The notes under the pieces were generated by a model that made no database searches, had not been told where the DNA came from, and worked only from the letters and a program-made list of their open reading frames with translations. Position numbers and translations under genes: made by a program. From Leuctra nigra (taxonomy: Eukaryota > Arthropoda > Insecta > Plecoptera > Leuctridae): DNA of 64,000 nt. Where the stretch lies: positions 5,084,001 through 5,148,000 of the forward strand of contig OW203771.1 of the NCBI GenBank assembly GCA_934045905.1, given 5' to 3'. Below, in pieces: positions 49,510 through 62,728 of this stretch (positions are counted from its first letter, which is position 1; every line of letters starts with the position of its first letter).

Positions 49510-52500
49510 TTACTTTTGACGTCCGAAATTTTCATTAATAACTCTAGCATTGTGTAATATTAATTATTTTGGCGGGAAGACCAGAGTGAGTATGCACTCC
49601 TGGATGATGTAGACAATGCTATTTACAACCAGAGCAATCATACAACCAGAGCGTTGACATCAGAGGTACATTGGCCGTTTTCGCGCGTTAGAAATTTTCC
49701 CCTTTGTAGTCAAACTTTGAATAAAGATTCCTGGATGACTAATCATCTTAGATAATATAATAAAGTATAAAGGCATATTTTACCTTATAAAGGGTTATAA
49801 ATGTATAATAAAGTACATTTACAAATATATTTCACATGGTAGCAAGCGGTGAGTGAAAATCAATAGTAAGTTCACGTATTTTAAACGCCGATAGTTATTT
49901 GTGGTGAATAAAAATGACCGACAGCAATATTTATGTACCAGGGGCTGGATTCACGAAAGGTATTATTTGCTAATACGTATTATCTTTTGATTTAATACCA
50001 AAAAGACCATGTTAAATGAAAGATAATACCAAAGATAGTACGAATTAGGAGATAATACTTTTTGCAAATCTGGCCCCTGGTAGTATACCACACGTTTCGT
50101 CTGAAAGTACTTATCTACAACCACCGCCGAGATTCAATTTCGCTGATCCACAAGGTTGGACACGATGAATTCGACGGTAAAAGAGATTCAGAATTTCATC
50201 AGGATTGGATAAATCAAGTCCATCATCTTATCTATTGTATGGGTGATGAAGCAGAAGACATTCTATTGTCGATGCAATTAACATCTGTCGAGGAAGAAGA
50301 ATATTTTACTGTATTATAAAAATTCAATACTTATTTTATCAAGAGAAGAAATGTAATTTTCAAAGAGCTATGTTTCACCGTCGTATACAGGAGGAAGGCG
50401 AGTCAGCAGCGGATTTCATCACTTCACTCTATTCTTCGATAAATGCTGATTTAACATTACAAAAGGCCATTCATAAAGTTCGTGTTAATGAGGATATCAA
50501 GATTAAGCAAAATGTTTTAGTGATGTTAATATTGACGTTGTCAAGTCAAACAAATCTAAGCATCAGCAATCCTCTGGTGTCCGTCAACACCAACGTTTCC
50601 AGCCGTCGAGCAACAACAACAACAGTTGAAGTAGCAAAGCGTCTGGATCCCAGTGGTCTCAATTCTGATCCTGGAAACATCGAGTCTAAGCGATACAAAG
50701 ACGCTCAAACCGTTACAAGTTCTCTTCTTTGAGAATGCAGCTCCAGATTGATTGTATTGAAGAGTAAACAGTAAACAGTAGACCAAATACTCAATTCCTT
50801 AAACAAGCCCTCGGCCGTTTTAGAAAATTGAGAGAGAAACATTGTTTCATAAGTGGGTGTTACTTTTACAGGATGTTCACATGATCAGTCTGAATGTATA
50901 TTAGTAGCACTTATTCATTTTTACTTGGTGCATTGTTAATTAGGTGACGGTTATTCAACAAAACCGCGCAAAACGATGCAATTTCCGATACGATTGGAGA
51001 CCAAACCCGTCTCAAATGTTAACCATGATTAGATGAAAGACAAACTTAGGGTTATCACTTGGCACATTTTTTAAATTTAATTTTATACGGCGCCCAGCGA
51101 GACAAGAAAATAGCTTATTTGTCACCAAAAATCCACTAATTATTACTAATTAACGAAACAAAAAATAAAAAATGTACCAAGGGATAAACCCGAGTTGGTC
51201 TTTTATCTAATCACGATTAAAATTTCAAATCATTTCGTCAACCCATTTTGTCTCCAATCGTAACCAAAATATTGTCTACAAAATGCAGCAAAATTTCTCG
51301 CGCTTGCACCACCTTAATGTTATGTTATGATTATGACTCCAGGTATGGTGAGTCATTCCAAGGTCAAGAACAACCTCCTCGGCCGCCTGACTTTCATCCT
51401 TCCCCGCATTGTGTGGGTTCAAGAGTTATTCGATTTGTTCGCCCAGCAGACCGTTAATATCTACCTTACATGGAACAGCATCACAGTACAGGAAATACCA
51501 AGACTGATATTCTTCTTAAATTTTATTACACTTTGTTTCCTACATAATGGCAACTTCTACTGGAAACCAGAAAAAGCTCGAGAATTGATGTCAACTTTGG
51601 AGGAAATCAATATTATATACTCCTGTAAGAAGAGTCGACACCGGGCAATGGTCAGAAAGACTGTCAAAACAACTGACTTACTTTTCAAGAGACTCGTACC
51701 TGCAGCTTACATATCTATCTTCTTCTTTGGAGTTGGTGTCTTCTTTGTGGGTATCAACGAAGAACAACTCCTGAACATGTAAGTTGAGATGGTCTGTGTC
51801 AAACGATAGTAAGTAGAATGTCGAGAAGACATTCACGGATGTCTTGTTGAAAGACCATGATTGTAAAAAATAATTAAATGTTTAGGTATAGTATAAGTAT
51901 TTAAATTAAAGGAAGTTGATAAAAATGATATATCATTATGAATGCGTAATAACTGTAACATTCTTTCTGTAGGCATTACTTTCCATTCAACAAGAGAATA
52001 TATCCGTACCGTCATATAGCGGCGTTTTACCTTGTGGCCTTCTGGGTGCCGGGATGTTTAATGCTAGTCACGGTGCAGATTCTTGCATTCTCATGGATAA
52101 TACAAATAATGTGTCAGTTCCAAGTACTGTGCGACAAACTGTTGCACATCCGAGCTGACAGTCTCGAGCACGTCATGGCCAAGCGTCATCCCAAGGTGGA
52201 GAAGAGAAACATGGCAACACAAGACGAGATCGTGCCCGGTACTTTCTTTCTACCAGAGCACAATGACAGTACCAGGGCATGGAAGGTGGTTGGAAAGAAT
52301 CGGTTTCCTATCAGATACGAAGCTGGTGAAGAGAAGCGGGAACTTGACTTGGAGATGGAGAGACGTCTGAAGGAATGCATAAAACACCATGAGGTGCTGT
52401 TGAGGTATGGATGGGTCAGTTAGAAACCGAAACAGTTGGTCTCATCAGCCATAACTTAAGTGATGAACGGTTATAACTTATGTGTTTGTTTTCTCATTGT

Positions 52501-55500
52501 TTCTTTGTTATAAATTTAAAAATAATCCAGATATTTTAAGTAAATTCTTCTCAATTTGTTAGTTTTGATTTAATCCAGTAATAAATTATCGTTAGACTTT
52601 CAAAAACTATTTTATTAATACATTCAAATGCAATATTTCGCTCAAAATTCTCCGAGCTTCTTCAGGCACTTGATAAAAAACAACAGATAAAACATTTACA
52701 CAAAATTGACTATTCCACATATCAAGAACCAAGGAACTTAAAAATACAAAAGATATTCAACTTTAAAAAAAAATATAAAATTGGCAAATATCTTTGGTTC
52801 TTGATATGTGGAACAGTCAATTTTGTGTAAATGTTTTATCTGTTGACCTTTGGTTAATCAGTCTACCTCTATATTGCTTTAGCTTCTTTGGCTTCTGATA
52901 TTTTCTTTAAAAGACGTTGTCGGATGTTAATTAATTACAATTATTAAGAATATGTTTTAGACATTTAACCGATTACGTCGCCCATGTTCAACCAATGATG
53001 ATAGGAGGAATTATTTTCTGTGGGGTGTCAATCTCGCTGGCAGTTGTTTACATTTCATTGGTAAGTAGAAATTGTGTTTTCATTTGTAATCCAAGATCTG
53101 TCGCCTTAGCGCGATCGTGGGAAGTGTGTTAGTTACTGAGCATTTATATGCTGATGATTTAGAGTTTCCTATGCCCGAGGTGGACGCAAATGACACCACC
53201 ATCCGGAAAGGGGTCTTCATGACATTCCGCTTGATCGGATACTTACATCTGAGCAGGTTCCTCTGGACCGAAAGTCACAGCTTCCCAGTTGTCTTTCCAA
53301 TGGTGCCCCCGGGTTACTCCTTGAATAACCAATATTTAAATAATAATGCAATAGGGAAGTGAAGTGAAGTTTAGATTTTAGAATAATAAATATTATGTGA
53401 GAGTTGAGATGTTGTTGAAGACAGATGTGGTATTATTTGTGTTGTGTGATGAATAGTTTTCAAGGAACGAATTTACAAAGTTTGGTAGATTGTAGCTGTC
53501 CATGAAACACAATTTGACGTCACACGCCGAGTCGGGCCGTATAGATAATGTTAGCCAGAGCCAGTTCTATGCATCCCGTAACACAGGGAACACGGCGTGT
53601 GACGTACAGCTTGTTTTTGCAGAGGAGTGAATGTCGAAAACTAATAAATTAATTATGGGAAATATATAAATTAAAAAAATATAATAAAATATCACATTGC
53701 TCTTTTGATCTATTCTGTATATAAACAAAATATAATCTCAACATTCACTTATAAGTTATTACCCATTATTCGACGGCGAAATATAACCATTGACATCCGC
53801 TCTATGTGATTAGTGACTGCTATAGCTGCAGCACTGAATGATTTCGCCGATGTCGGAGGCCGCACTGCATGACAAGATTCTGGCAATATAAAGATATATT
53901 ATTAATTTTGTTTAATACCACATCAGCTGTCTTCACATTTATAACAGACATTCGTATTAAGCATATTGTTGTACTGTGTCAGGTTTCCCTACAATATGTT
54001 CAAATGTAAGACGATCTCAGCCGAACGCGTGAAGACTTTGACCTTGGTCTATACGTAAGAACGGTTCGGTATCGTTTGTCACTAGACATCGACGACAGTC
54101 TCGCAAATCCCATATAGAGCGGAAGACAATGATTTAACCTTGCCGTTGACTATTATTCAAAAAATTATTTATGGCACAACAGAATACTTCTATCAAAATA
54201 CGTTCTTCATACCATACGACTTGAATTACTCAGAATCCTTTCCATTTTCATAAATCACTTTTATGGTAAGTCGAGTATCTTGACTGGGATATCATTGAAG
54301 TTCAGTCATAATGTTTATACAGTCACGGAAACTGAAGTATTGTTTGAATTTCAGGTAAAATACATTGACATCACGACCTGGCTGGTCCTCATAATAATCA
54401 TCATCTCTTCGTCGGTCTTCGGTCTTTACTGCTGGATGTACGACGAATTGACGGAGGAGGTGAGTGAATATCAGAGCAACACTACTCCACTCTTCATTTT
54501 CAATAAAAATACTTTCGATGGAATATTAAGAGGGCTGAGTAGTGAGCGTGGCATTGAAGAGTTTTTTAATCGATTTTTATCAATATCTTTTACCAATGTA
54601 ATTGTTAACAAAATAGGGCTTTGTACGAATTCAGAACAGTTCAATGAAAATAATTTCATAGTTTGGAATAAGTTATTAGTTTTATTTTGTCCAACAGATG
54701 TTTAGTGCCATAATTTTACTAATTTTCGGGCACTAAACGTCTGTAGGACAAAGTAAATCTAATAAACCATTACAAGCTATGGAATTATTTTCATTAAACT
54801 GTTCTGAATACTCTGTAACAAGTTGGCCTATCTAGGTTAGAAAATTAACTTTAAAAAAAAAATAATGTTTGCTTGAAATAGGTTTAAAGAATGAACAAGC
54901 TTGTAGCATGGCATTCTTAGAGTCAAGGTTAACTGAACACAAAGTAATTAATTAGAATCATTATGTAAACTTACAATCTTAAAATTCAACAGCAATCAAA
55001 ATATAGACAAAAATATAACGAGCAATCAAATAAGTTTAACAATGTACAATTATATCAAGAAAGTGAGTGAATCCATATAAAAAGTATGTGACCTTACCTA
55101 AATTGCGATGTCACCACGTAATAACAAGTGAACCAGTCATTGTGATAACGCTACAAAACCAGTCAGCCAGACTAGTTTTCAGTGATTCCAAGAAAAGCAT
55201 GGGCCTACGTGCAGAAAGAAAGTCGTTTCGCGGGCTTTAGAAATGACAGAATGTCTAAAATTAGCTACCACGTGTACGAAACCAACCAATCATATTCTTT
55301 GGCGGTAAACCGAGGTGAGAGGGTATAAAACGTCAAGCTACCAGCCAAACATCATCAGTCGGAGTTTTCTCAGAGCAGTGAGACCTGCCTCGCGAACCGT
55401 GAAGCCTTGTGCACGCAACATAGTATAATTTCAGCGAGACAGTGCCGATGTGATCGAAGGTAAACATTAAAATAACATTTTTGTATAAACGTCAACCCAG

Positions 55501-58182
55501 TAAATTCAAACTTCAAGCCTAATGCTGAGGCAAATAATATCGCATTAAGACAATTTCAAGTTACAAGTGATCAACTGAACAGTTTCAACATTAAAGTCAG
55601 TAAATGTTAAAGTATAAAAGTTAGTGAATTGCAACTCCGGGAGAAACCGACGAGTCTGCAGCCACGAACGTCATCAACCTGAGCCAACTTGATCCAACTG
55701 CTCGAGGAGGTCACTCCTTGTGCACGGACTGCTGGACGTCCTGGTAACCAAGGGGTTATTAGACGACATCATCGCATCGCATCTGAAGGAGGTGACATAT
55801 CCAGTCATTTCATTCTGCTGGTGGACTGGAGTTCACGGGACACACTACGCAAGAGTCAACGCCATCCACTTGTTTACGCGGAAGTAAACAAACCAGACGA
55901 CATCATCACTACTGCCGACGTATCGAACGTAATATTGTTTCATAATTTTTGATTGCTCTTTTCACATCAATGAACATTTATTTTCTTTGTAATAAACAAA
56001 TTATAATATTGCTGATTCTTTGTGTTCTACCCTCTGAGCCAAATCCCGCAGGTTTCAACTCGTACAAAGCCTTATTTTGTTAACAATTACATTGGTAAAA
56101 GATATTGATAAAAATCGATTAAAAAACTCTTCAAGGTCAAACTCACTACCGCAGCCGTCTTAATTAGCTTTAGAAATGTTGTAATATTTCAACTAATAGT
56201 GATAAAAGTATATTTTTGTACCAATAAAAACGGTAATTGGATTGCAAAATGTGCCAACTTAGTGAACGAATATGTGTAACGAACTCGTAGTTATTGCAGA
56301 TGTTTTTAATGACAAGTTGAATTTGTAATCATTCAAATTATACAGTCCGAGTTTTATCAAAATGTGTGTGTTTTTTTTTATCATGACGCAAACTGAAGAA
56401 GAACCTTCGTTCCAACTATGACAAGTCGTATTGAGTTGGTCGTAATTTATTATTGTTTGAATTATCTGTAGATCGTTACATCTCCTTGATTGAAAATGTA
56501 ATGAAGATGAACGTATTTAAATGAATTACCCAGACTTTATAGGTACTTTGAACAATAAGAATATTTCGTTATAGAAAATTGAGGGAGAGAAATTGTTTCA
56601 TAAGTGGGTGTAACTTTGATGGGATGTTCACATGATCAGTCTGATTGTATATTAGTAGCACTTTTTCATTTTTTCTTCATGCCTTGTTAATTAGGCGCCG
56701 GGTATTCAACAAAACCGCTCAAAACTATGAAATTTCCGATACGATAGGAGACCATACCCGTGAACCAATTCATCTCAAATTTAATCATGATTAGATAAAA
56801 GACAAACTTAGTGTTATCACTCGGCACGTTTTTAAAATTAAATTTCATACGGCACCCATTGAGACAAGAAAATATATAATTTTTCACCAAAAGTCAACAA
56901 ATTATTACTAATTAATTAAGCAAGAAATTTAAAATGTGTCAAGTGATAACCTTAAGTTTTTTATTTTATCTGATCATATGCCAAATTTCAAATCTTTTCG
57001 TCAACCCATTTTGTCTCCAATCGTATCCAAAAGTGCCTGCAACACACGGCAAAATTTCTCGGTCTTGCACCACCTAAACGCTTTGATTGACTTTATTTGA
57101 ATAGTTAATATTATGTTTGTAATGTGTCAACTTGCTCAGCGCAGACAAGCTATGAGAAAGGAATGAAAATGCTATCAATACTTGTTTCAGATCATGCAAG
57201 TGAAAGATGCTGTCTACGGTTGTGATTGGTTCGACGCAACTGAAGGCTTCAAGCGGTCGTTGCGGATCATTATATCTGTCACTCACAAACCTTTTATAGC
57301 CACTGCAGCCGGAGTTATACCGTACACTCTAAAGACATTTGAGACTGTAAGTTCAATGAAGTAATATCTGCACAATATTTAAAACTGTAGCTTGCAGATG
57401 GATACAAAAATTTAAATAACTTGTGAAAGCAATCCGTTATTTACAATTTATTTCTTATATTTTCTTACGAAGGGCATTTGTGGACGTCTGAAAAGAGGAT
57501 TTCAAATATTTTATCCACAAATGGACATAATCTAAAAAAACTGTAAATATAATATCATGGGCTATCATGTCAAAGAAACACACTCAAGTAAAGCAATGAT
57601 GGCACGTTTTCAAAAAATTAGTCATACTTGGAGGATATCTTGAGAACACACGTTTGGAAGCATTCACGTTTTCATTGTTTAAAACTTGAAAATGTTGTCA
57701 ACAAGAATTGACCTCCTAGAAATAAAAAAATATACACACGTGACCTTCATGCGGTGCCCATTGTGCCGTGAAAGGCCAGGGAGAAACGAGAAGATGAAAA
57801 TAAAAATATATCTAGTCGGGCGCTAGCTCGACGCTGCCAAGCACCGCTCTCATACAACGTGCGAGCTACTACCAGAGACTTATACCGCAACGGCTTAAGT
57901 GGTCGAAACGAGGTGTCAACAGGCATACATGCAGTGAGAAATGAAAGTTGAAAATCATGGTTATCGGGTATATTTAGCCACCTGACAATCAGATTGTTGA
58001 TATAGTGAACTGATTGGTTGGAGGAAGGTTGAGCTTTTATTATTGTTTTTATTTTTTATTTCCATATTTGTATTAACATAAAATGTAAATTTCTGTTTCA
58101 GGTGTTAAGGACATCGCACAAAAACTACACGATGCTGACCACGGCCATGAGAAAGATTTCAGAAACACATTTCCCATCTTAA
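47640..58182 (+). CDS. odorant receptor, insect 7tm_6 family (7 coding exons, 457 aa)
   Basis: Exons are 47640-47703, 51343-51778, 51973-52404, 52961-53060, 54355-54459, 57191-57346 and 58102-58182. They total 1374 nt in consistent phase. Hydrophobic segments include YISIFFFGVGVFFVGI, IAAFYLVAFWVPGCLMLVTV, MMIGGIIFCGVSISLAVVYI and WLVLIIIIISSSVFGLYCW. The C-terminal half has the family's best-conserved run: EECIKHHE-like (LKECIKHHEVLLR), YGCDWFDATEGFKRSLRIII, ATAAGVIPYTLKTFET and VLRTSHKNYTML. Such receptors are ligand-gated cation channels that pair with Orco in olfactory neurons. The ligand is unknown. It could be a gustatory-like outlier, but the C-terminus favours OR. Leader exon acceptor at 47576; AATAAA near 58472. 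Confidence 0.9.
47711..48428. mobile_element. 718-bp hAT-type MITE inserted at the OR exon 1 donor
   Basis: Ends are TAGGGATGGAG and CTCCATCCCTA. The 8 bp GGTGAGAT occurs on both sides (47703-47710 and 48429-48436). The paralogous exon at 61060 has one copy. The arms are arrays of ATATCGATATTTC-like words making a long imperfect hairpin. Confidence 0.93.
48460..48494. repeat. small hairpin (15-bp arms)
   Basis: GCATAGAGGTAAGAA and its exact complement, 5-nt loop, just right of the MITE. Confidence 0.85.
48619..49443. mobile_element. 825-bp foldback MITE, TA-flanked
   Basis: It begins CCGGGTGGCGCAAAAACAAA and ends with the complement TTTGGTGCCACCCGG, with TA on each side. The arms are about 400 bp and imperfect. 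The right flank is an AT microsatellite. Confidence 0.82.
49444..49504. repeat. AT dinucleotide microsatellite, about 61 bp
   Basis: An uninterrupted TA run next to the foldback MITE. Confidence 0.95.
50110..50500 (+). pseudogene. Ty3/gypsy Gag fragment, frameshifted
   Basis: Pieces in different frames read FNFADPQGWTRWIRR, HLIYCMGDEAEDILLS, YFIKRRNVIF and FHRRIQEEGESAADFI. These are successive segments of a common gypsy-type Gag. At least two frameshifts and a stop separate them. It lies in OR intron 1 and is unrelated to the Gag at 36635. Confidence 0.78.
50799..51317. mobile_element. TTAA-flanked MITE M4, copy 2
   Basis: Collinear with 29622-30158; the left end is shortened. The right TTAA is 26 bp before the first base of OR exon 2. 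Confidence 0.8.
51343..51778 (+). CDS. OR coding exon 2
   Basis: It begins after ACTCCAG, joins exon 1 as G|GT (Gly) and ends AACAT|GTAAGT. It encodes the N-terminal membrane segments. The open frame starts a few codons earlier, but that part is the intron end. Confidence 0.85.
51973..52404 (+). CDS. OR coding exon 3
   Basis: It begins after TTTCTGTAG and ends TTGAG|GTATGG. It holds two membrane segments, a long intracellular loop and LKECIKHHEVLLR. Confidence 0.9.
52681..52845. repeat. hairpin with 52-bp arms in OR intron 3
   Basis: Arms at 52681-52732 and 52794-52845 are complementary with one mismatch; the loop is 61 nt. Confidence 0.92.
52961..53060 (+). CDS. OR coding exon 4
   Basis: It begins after TGTTTTAG and ends CATTG|GTAAGT. 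It encodes HLTDYVAHVQPMMIGGIIFC and the rest of one membrane helix. Confidence 0.85.
54355..54459 (+). CDS. OR coding exon 5
   Basis: It begins after GAATTTCAG and ends GGAG|GTGAGT. It encodes the WLVLIIIIISSSVFGLYCW membrane helix and MYDELTEE. Confidence 0.87.
54526..56163. mobile_element. TTAA-bounded element F3, 1.64 kb
   Basis: Inverted ends of about 120 bp (TTAAGAGGGCTGAGTAGTGAG at the left, complement of TTAAGACGGCTGCGGTAGTGAG at the right) lie next to TTAA. The left part has a 180-bp hairpin (about 54640-54820). The interior has a promoter-like GGGTATAAAACGTCAAGC near 55320 and AATAAAC near 55991, but only a weak 87-codon frame that I do not regard as a gene. It starts 66 bp after OR exon 5. 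Confidence 0.7.
56568..57076. mobile_element. TTAA-family MITE M4, decayed copy 3
   Basis: It matches the body of 29622-30158, but both termini are mutated and TTAA is lost. It ends 115 bp before OR exon 6. Confidence 0.7.
57191..57346 (+). CDS. OR coding exon 6
   Basis: It begins after CTTGTTTCAG and ends GAGACT|GTAAGT, 52 codons in phase 0. Its protein is nearly the same as the minus-strand exon at 63718-63873. Confidence 0.93.
58102..58182 (+). CDS. OR last coding exon
   Basis: It begins after CTGTTTCAG. It encodes VLRTSHKNYTMLTTAMRK and ends with TAA at 58180. Confidence 0.88.
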   Translation: MLRTSHKNYTMLTTAMRKISETHFPS

Positions 58183-60996
58183 CTCATGCTTCAATGACTT
58201 CGAATCACATTTTATTTGATGATTTTAATATGAAATTCAAAACGTCAAATGGTAGTGCTTAACTCTTGTATGAGTTTTTTTGGTAAAATGTGTGTGTGTG
58301 AATCTTTCAATCTTACTTATAGTTACGCAGTTCTGTCTGTGTGTCAGGAACGCCTGCGCGCGCATCCTCTCAATTTCGCGCGCACACTCTCTATGTTGTA
58401 TTTAAAATTAAAATGGTCGACGTTACATTGCCCAAATCATGTCCAAAATACATCTTCTGCTCTTTGTGCATAAATAAATAACTGAAACTTACCTAAATGG
58501 CAATCCTTATCCCTTTGTGTTTATAAGAAATGTATTTTAACACAGAATAACTGTCCAAATCTTTACATTATATTGAAAACGGCACTATTTTGTATTTAAA
58601 ATGGTGGCCTTTCATTGCCAATCGTGTCTAAAAATACGTCTTTTGCCTTCGCAAAGTAAAGAAATAACCATAACTTACCTAAAACGTAATCCTTATCCCT
58701 TTGAGTGTGTAAAAAATCTACTATAACACATAATAACCGTTCAAAAGAGACATTACATAGAAAACTTCTTTACTCCAAGAAACGTCAAAGTGTAATTTTT
58801 AAAAAATTTCATTTGATCTGTATTTTAGAGGGCCATGAAAACCAAACAAAGCCGATAAATTTTTAACATTGGCCTCAAGATGCAATTTGCAAACGATCAA
58901 ACGTATTATTTTCTTCCTACATTTAATCAACACGGTTCTGTTACCCTCAAACCAACTAACCGACGAAGTTTTTAAATAATGTTGTTAGATTAATCATTTT
59001 CAGTCGTTTCTTATTTCGTAGAGTGGTCTGTATTGAGTCATGTATTGACAACGAATTCATGTTGCTGTTGATAAAGTTTGAAGCACCAATGTTTAAGTTT
59101 TACATTGTTAACTGAATATCTATACTTTAATTAGTGGTAGAACGGCTAAAGTCCATTTCAATATGAACAGTATTTCTGACATCAACCAATCATTTGTAAT
59201 GGTGACATGAGTTATTGTAAGAGAATACTTCAATATAACGTTATTTGTTAACATCAGTGAAACGGTACTTGATAGAGCTTGATTACAATCCAAAATTGTG
59301 CACCGCAAATCAAACAAATTTACTTCCGCCCTACATCTGAGGAACGTATAATATAATGAAGCCGTAGATAACATGTAATAGCATAACAAATGAAGAAAAG
59401 GCCGTGGGCATCAGGTCACGGTATCAACGTAATGAATATATATATATATTTTTTTTACGGCGCATACATTGTTTTTCTTCTTATTTTTACTTAGTACGAA
59501 TACTCTGGTGTAAATTTGAAAACTTATATGAAATTGTTTTACCATAATAGGTATGATCAAATTGCTTTTCTTCGTTCCTCATTTTTTAACGTTTTCTGTT
59601 AAGATTGGGTCATCAACGACGTCAAATGTATTAACGACGCACACTCTGCTGACAAATATTGCTGTCGTTTTATATTTACGCATAACTCACTGGTGCACAT
59701 TGGTCATGTTTTACATGACGGGTCCCTCTAGTAAATAAAGAATAAAGATGCGCAATTGTGTCATAAAAATGAGCTTATAGGGAATTCTCCTCTAATTTTA
59801 TGACGGTAAATTCGTAAATAACAACACAAATAATAATCACAAACACTCTTATCACTTGAGAAATGAGAAATTGCGATTCATAAAAATCAATTTTAAATGT
59901 CATTGGACATTTTGTCGGGTAAAACAGCATGTAATGAGAATCAGGAATGGTGATATACTTTGTTTCCATGGCAGCATTATGAATTATGACTTCAACGTCA
60001 TTTTTCCTGTTTTAAAGTAAGAGAATCTATCAAACTTTGTAAATCCATTCCGAGAAATCTTTTAAGCCCACGAAAAAGTAATCGCATATCTGTGTTCAGC
60101 AATTCGTCTTTGACATCGAGTTTATAGGAGACTCCCTCTAGCAGTCTCGCCACCAAGTTCTACTTTATTCGAGAAAATAAGGAACACAACTGACCTCTGG
60201 TGGATTTTGTGGTACTATGTAAATGGCGGCTATCAAGGGCGCATTTGCATAAATATAAATACAAATATTTGATATAGTTGTTTGTCATGGCCAAAAAAGT
60301 AAATTTATAGCTAAATATAAATTTCATTTGTTTTTTCTTTTTTCACTGCTTTATGGAAACACGAAATGTAAAAACAAACAAATTAATCTGTGGACCTGAT
60401 AGTAGCCATCTTGCCAGAAGTGGCTCCATCACGTATCACTTATTTCTGGGAATAAGAAAAGCATCGACTCAAAGTTAACAATATATTTATTGATGTTTTT
60501 CCATGATATAGTCAAAATTGTAAGGAGTTGCTCGACATAGGTCAACATCTCTTTTATATTTCAATGCATTTGGAAATCGTGTAGAAAGAGACCAGAATGC
60601 GTATTCTAGAACGTTTTCCCAATTCCATTCTGATGGAATCCGGTCACGGCCATAAGGATTAACATTACATGGAATCGAATTCCATTGGAATTGGGAATTT
60701 AAAAGTTCTAGAATAGGGCCCCTGTCTATATCTAGCGACGGGGCCAGGAATATTTGAAGGCGTGGGCATTATTACTGGCGCACGGCCGATGGCGCAAATT
60801 TAGTACGTCGGGTTCATTATTTTATGCAGAAAACATTTTTTTTATTTTTCACTAAATTTTTTTTTATTGTAATTAATATTAATTAATTAGTCAGAAGTAT
60901 ATGTCTGAATCAGAATTAGTCTGATTAATGTATCATAAGTACATTACGATAAGAAAGGAATTGGGAGTAGAAAGATTGTGGTATAGGTATATAGCC
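58183..60996. other. intergenic, no gene seen
   Basis: 3' UTR with AATAAA near 58472, then AT-rich sequence. 60600-60720 matches the inverse of 18060-18125. 60735-60765 looks like the 5' end of the hAT MITE at 44320. Confidence 0.5.
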
Positions 60997-61018
60997 ATGG
61001 AGAAAAAAACAAAAATAA

Positions 61019-61061
61019 ATGCGCATTTTAAAACAAGTTATCGTGCTCATGGATAACATAG
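61019..61061 (+). pseudogene. OR exon-1-like fragment (paralogue)
   Basis: It encodes MRILKQVIVLMDNIG up to ATAG|GTGAGATTATATCTTTGTG, matching the end of OR exon 1 and its original intron start. The more upstream ATG at 60998 is out of frame relative to the paralogue. No matching downstream exons on this strand were found, so it is probably a relic or the start of a gene leaving the window. Confidence 0.6.
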
Positions 61062-62728
61062 GTGAGATTATATCTTTGTGACGGTGCTTCGATTTCCCGT
61101 GAGAACCAGGCGTGTAAAAACTTTATTTTGAGTGGGGGTCAAAATTATAAGGGATCGATGGATGTGCGTGCAATTCCAATTAGAATCAATTATTCAAGAA
61201 AAAGTTCAGTCGACAAAATAACGAAATTAAAATTATCGTGTGAAGTTACTTTCATGGACATAACGGAAATTACTGACTTTTTATTCGAGATGGAAATATT
61301 TTGTAACATTTCTTGACGGATGTCAGATATTTTATCAATCTACTTAGACGCATTTCGTTTTGGTTCTTTCCAAGGTCTGAAGAGCAGAAACTTGCTGAAC
61401 ACCCCCAAGTTTTACTAGGTTTTGTTCTTAACTTAGGCAAACTCGCGGTCACATACATTGCTGGCAAAATTCTATATTGTTTTTCAACAACAATTGATTA
61501 TCCAGAAGAAAGCACAGAGATAAACGCAAATTTTCAAGAATGTGAGGTTGATGTGAGGTTGTGGGGTTGGACCTCATACCTAATAATTACCTAAATAAAC
61601 ATAATAATAATATTGCACTATACTGAATGCTTGTGAGTTTCATTTATTTATTATTATTACAACTATGAATTAAACATATTCGGTGGTTGAAGTATACCTA
61701 CCTAGAAATACAGCCGATAAGTATTGTATTTATTATTACTTAGGAATATGTGTTGGAATGCTCGCCTGATTTTTCAGTAATTTCAGCATATTGATACTTT
61801 CGTCGGCAAAGAACATGATTTTATTGTTGACATTGGAGACATTAAATTTATGAATAAAGCAGTACCTGTTTAACTTGTACCTGCTTGTACTGTTTGATTT
61901 CTGAGATATAAGAACTCATAAGTGAGACAGAATACAATAACATTTTAGAACTATTTAGCCTGCAAGACTTAGAGTTATGATATTGTCAGAGTAGTAATTC
62001 TCTTCATCCGATCAAAAAAAATAGTTACCTATGAGTACATTCCTTACATCGTTCATGTTGAGTTATCCATGACGAATTTTTAAGGAAATTCACTGAATAC
62101 TGGAGCTTATCAATATTTTCAGTCAATATTTGTTGATTTTGCAGTGATTTATTAATAATACAAAACATACAAAATCTCGTGTAAAACTGTCAAACCCCAG
62201 TGCTTTTATGTTAAACATTACATTAATAATAGTGGATATAATTAATATCTCAACATTTTCTTGGAAAGATGAAGAAAGCACACACAATGTTGCCGGCAAC
62301 ATTGTGTCAGGTTTGTTATGCACATGTGCCCTCTTATAGAGTAAAGTTTGCTGTTCTTGGCTGCTCGTCGAATTTCCTTCAACTTCAGGTTTTGATTTGA
62401 GAATATTTAAGTGCAAGTAAGTAACTGTTATTTTCGCAGTTCTTTTCTGCGTAGATTAGTTCCACAGATATGTCCTATCATCCACAGCCACAGCACTCGT
62501 CGTTCGTTCCTCCTCCTGTGAGCTGCCTGTCATATGAGTAAAAATTGTAGTACCTCACCTGCCGTCCCGGGAAGGGGTCGCCACCGTCGCGCATTTGAAT
62601 AGCCAAGGAAGGGGTGGGTGGACTAAACTGAACCCTTCCAAGTGAACATTTGTAGCATTTTGGTTGAAAAGGTCACATGATTTGGTATTTAAGCGTTTGA
62701 ATACATTTGAGCAGGTGGACACAGTGGT
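61062..62728. other. no gene assigned
   Basis: A 93-codon frame (61313-61594, FFPRSEEQKLAEHPQVLLGF) has no recognised family and no clear splice context. Otherwise AT-rich. Confidence 0.4.

Noticed and set aside
53117..53362. 81-codon frame in OR intron 4
   Set aside because: No domain, no splice sites that fit, and the receptor rejoins correctly without it.
55689..55952. 87-codon frame inside F3
   Set aside because: No domain and no similarity to transposases; treated as chance within the element.
61313..61594. 93-codon frame
   Set aside because: No recognisable family, repeat or exon context. Left as unassigned sequence rather than called a gene.
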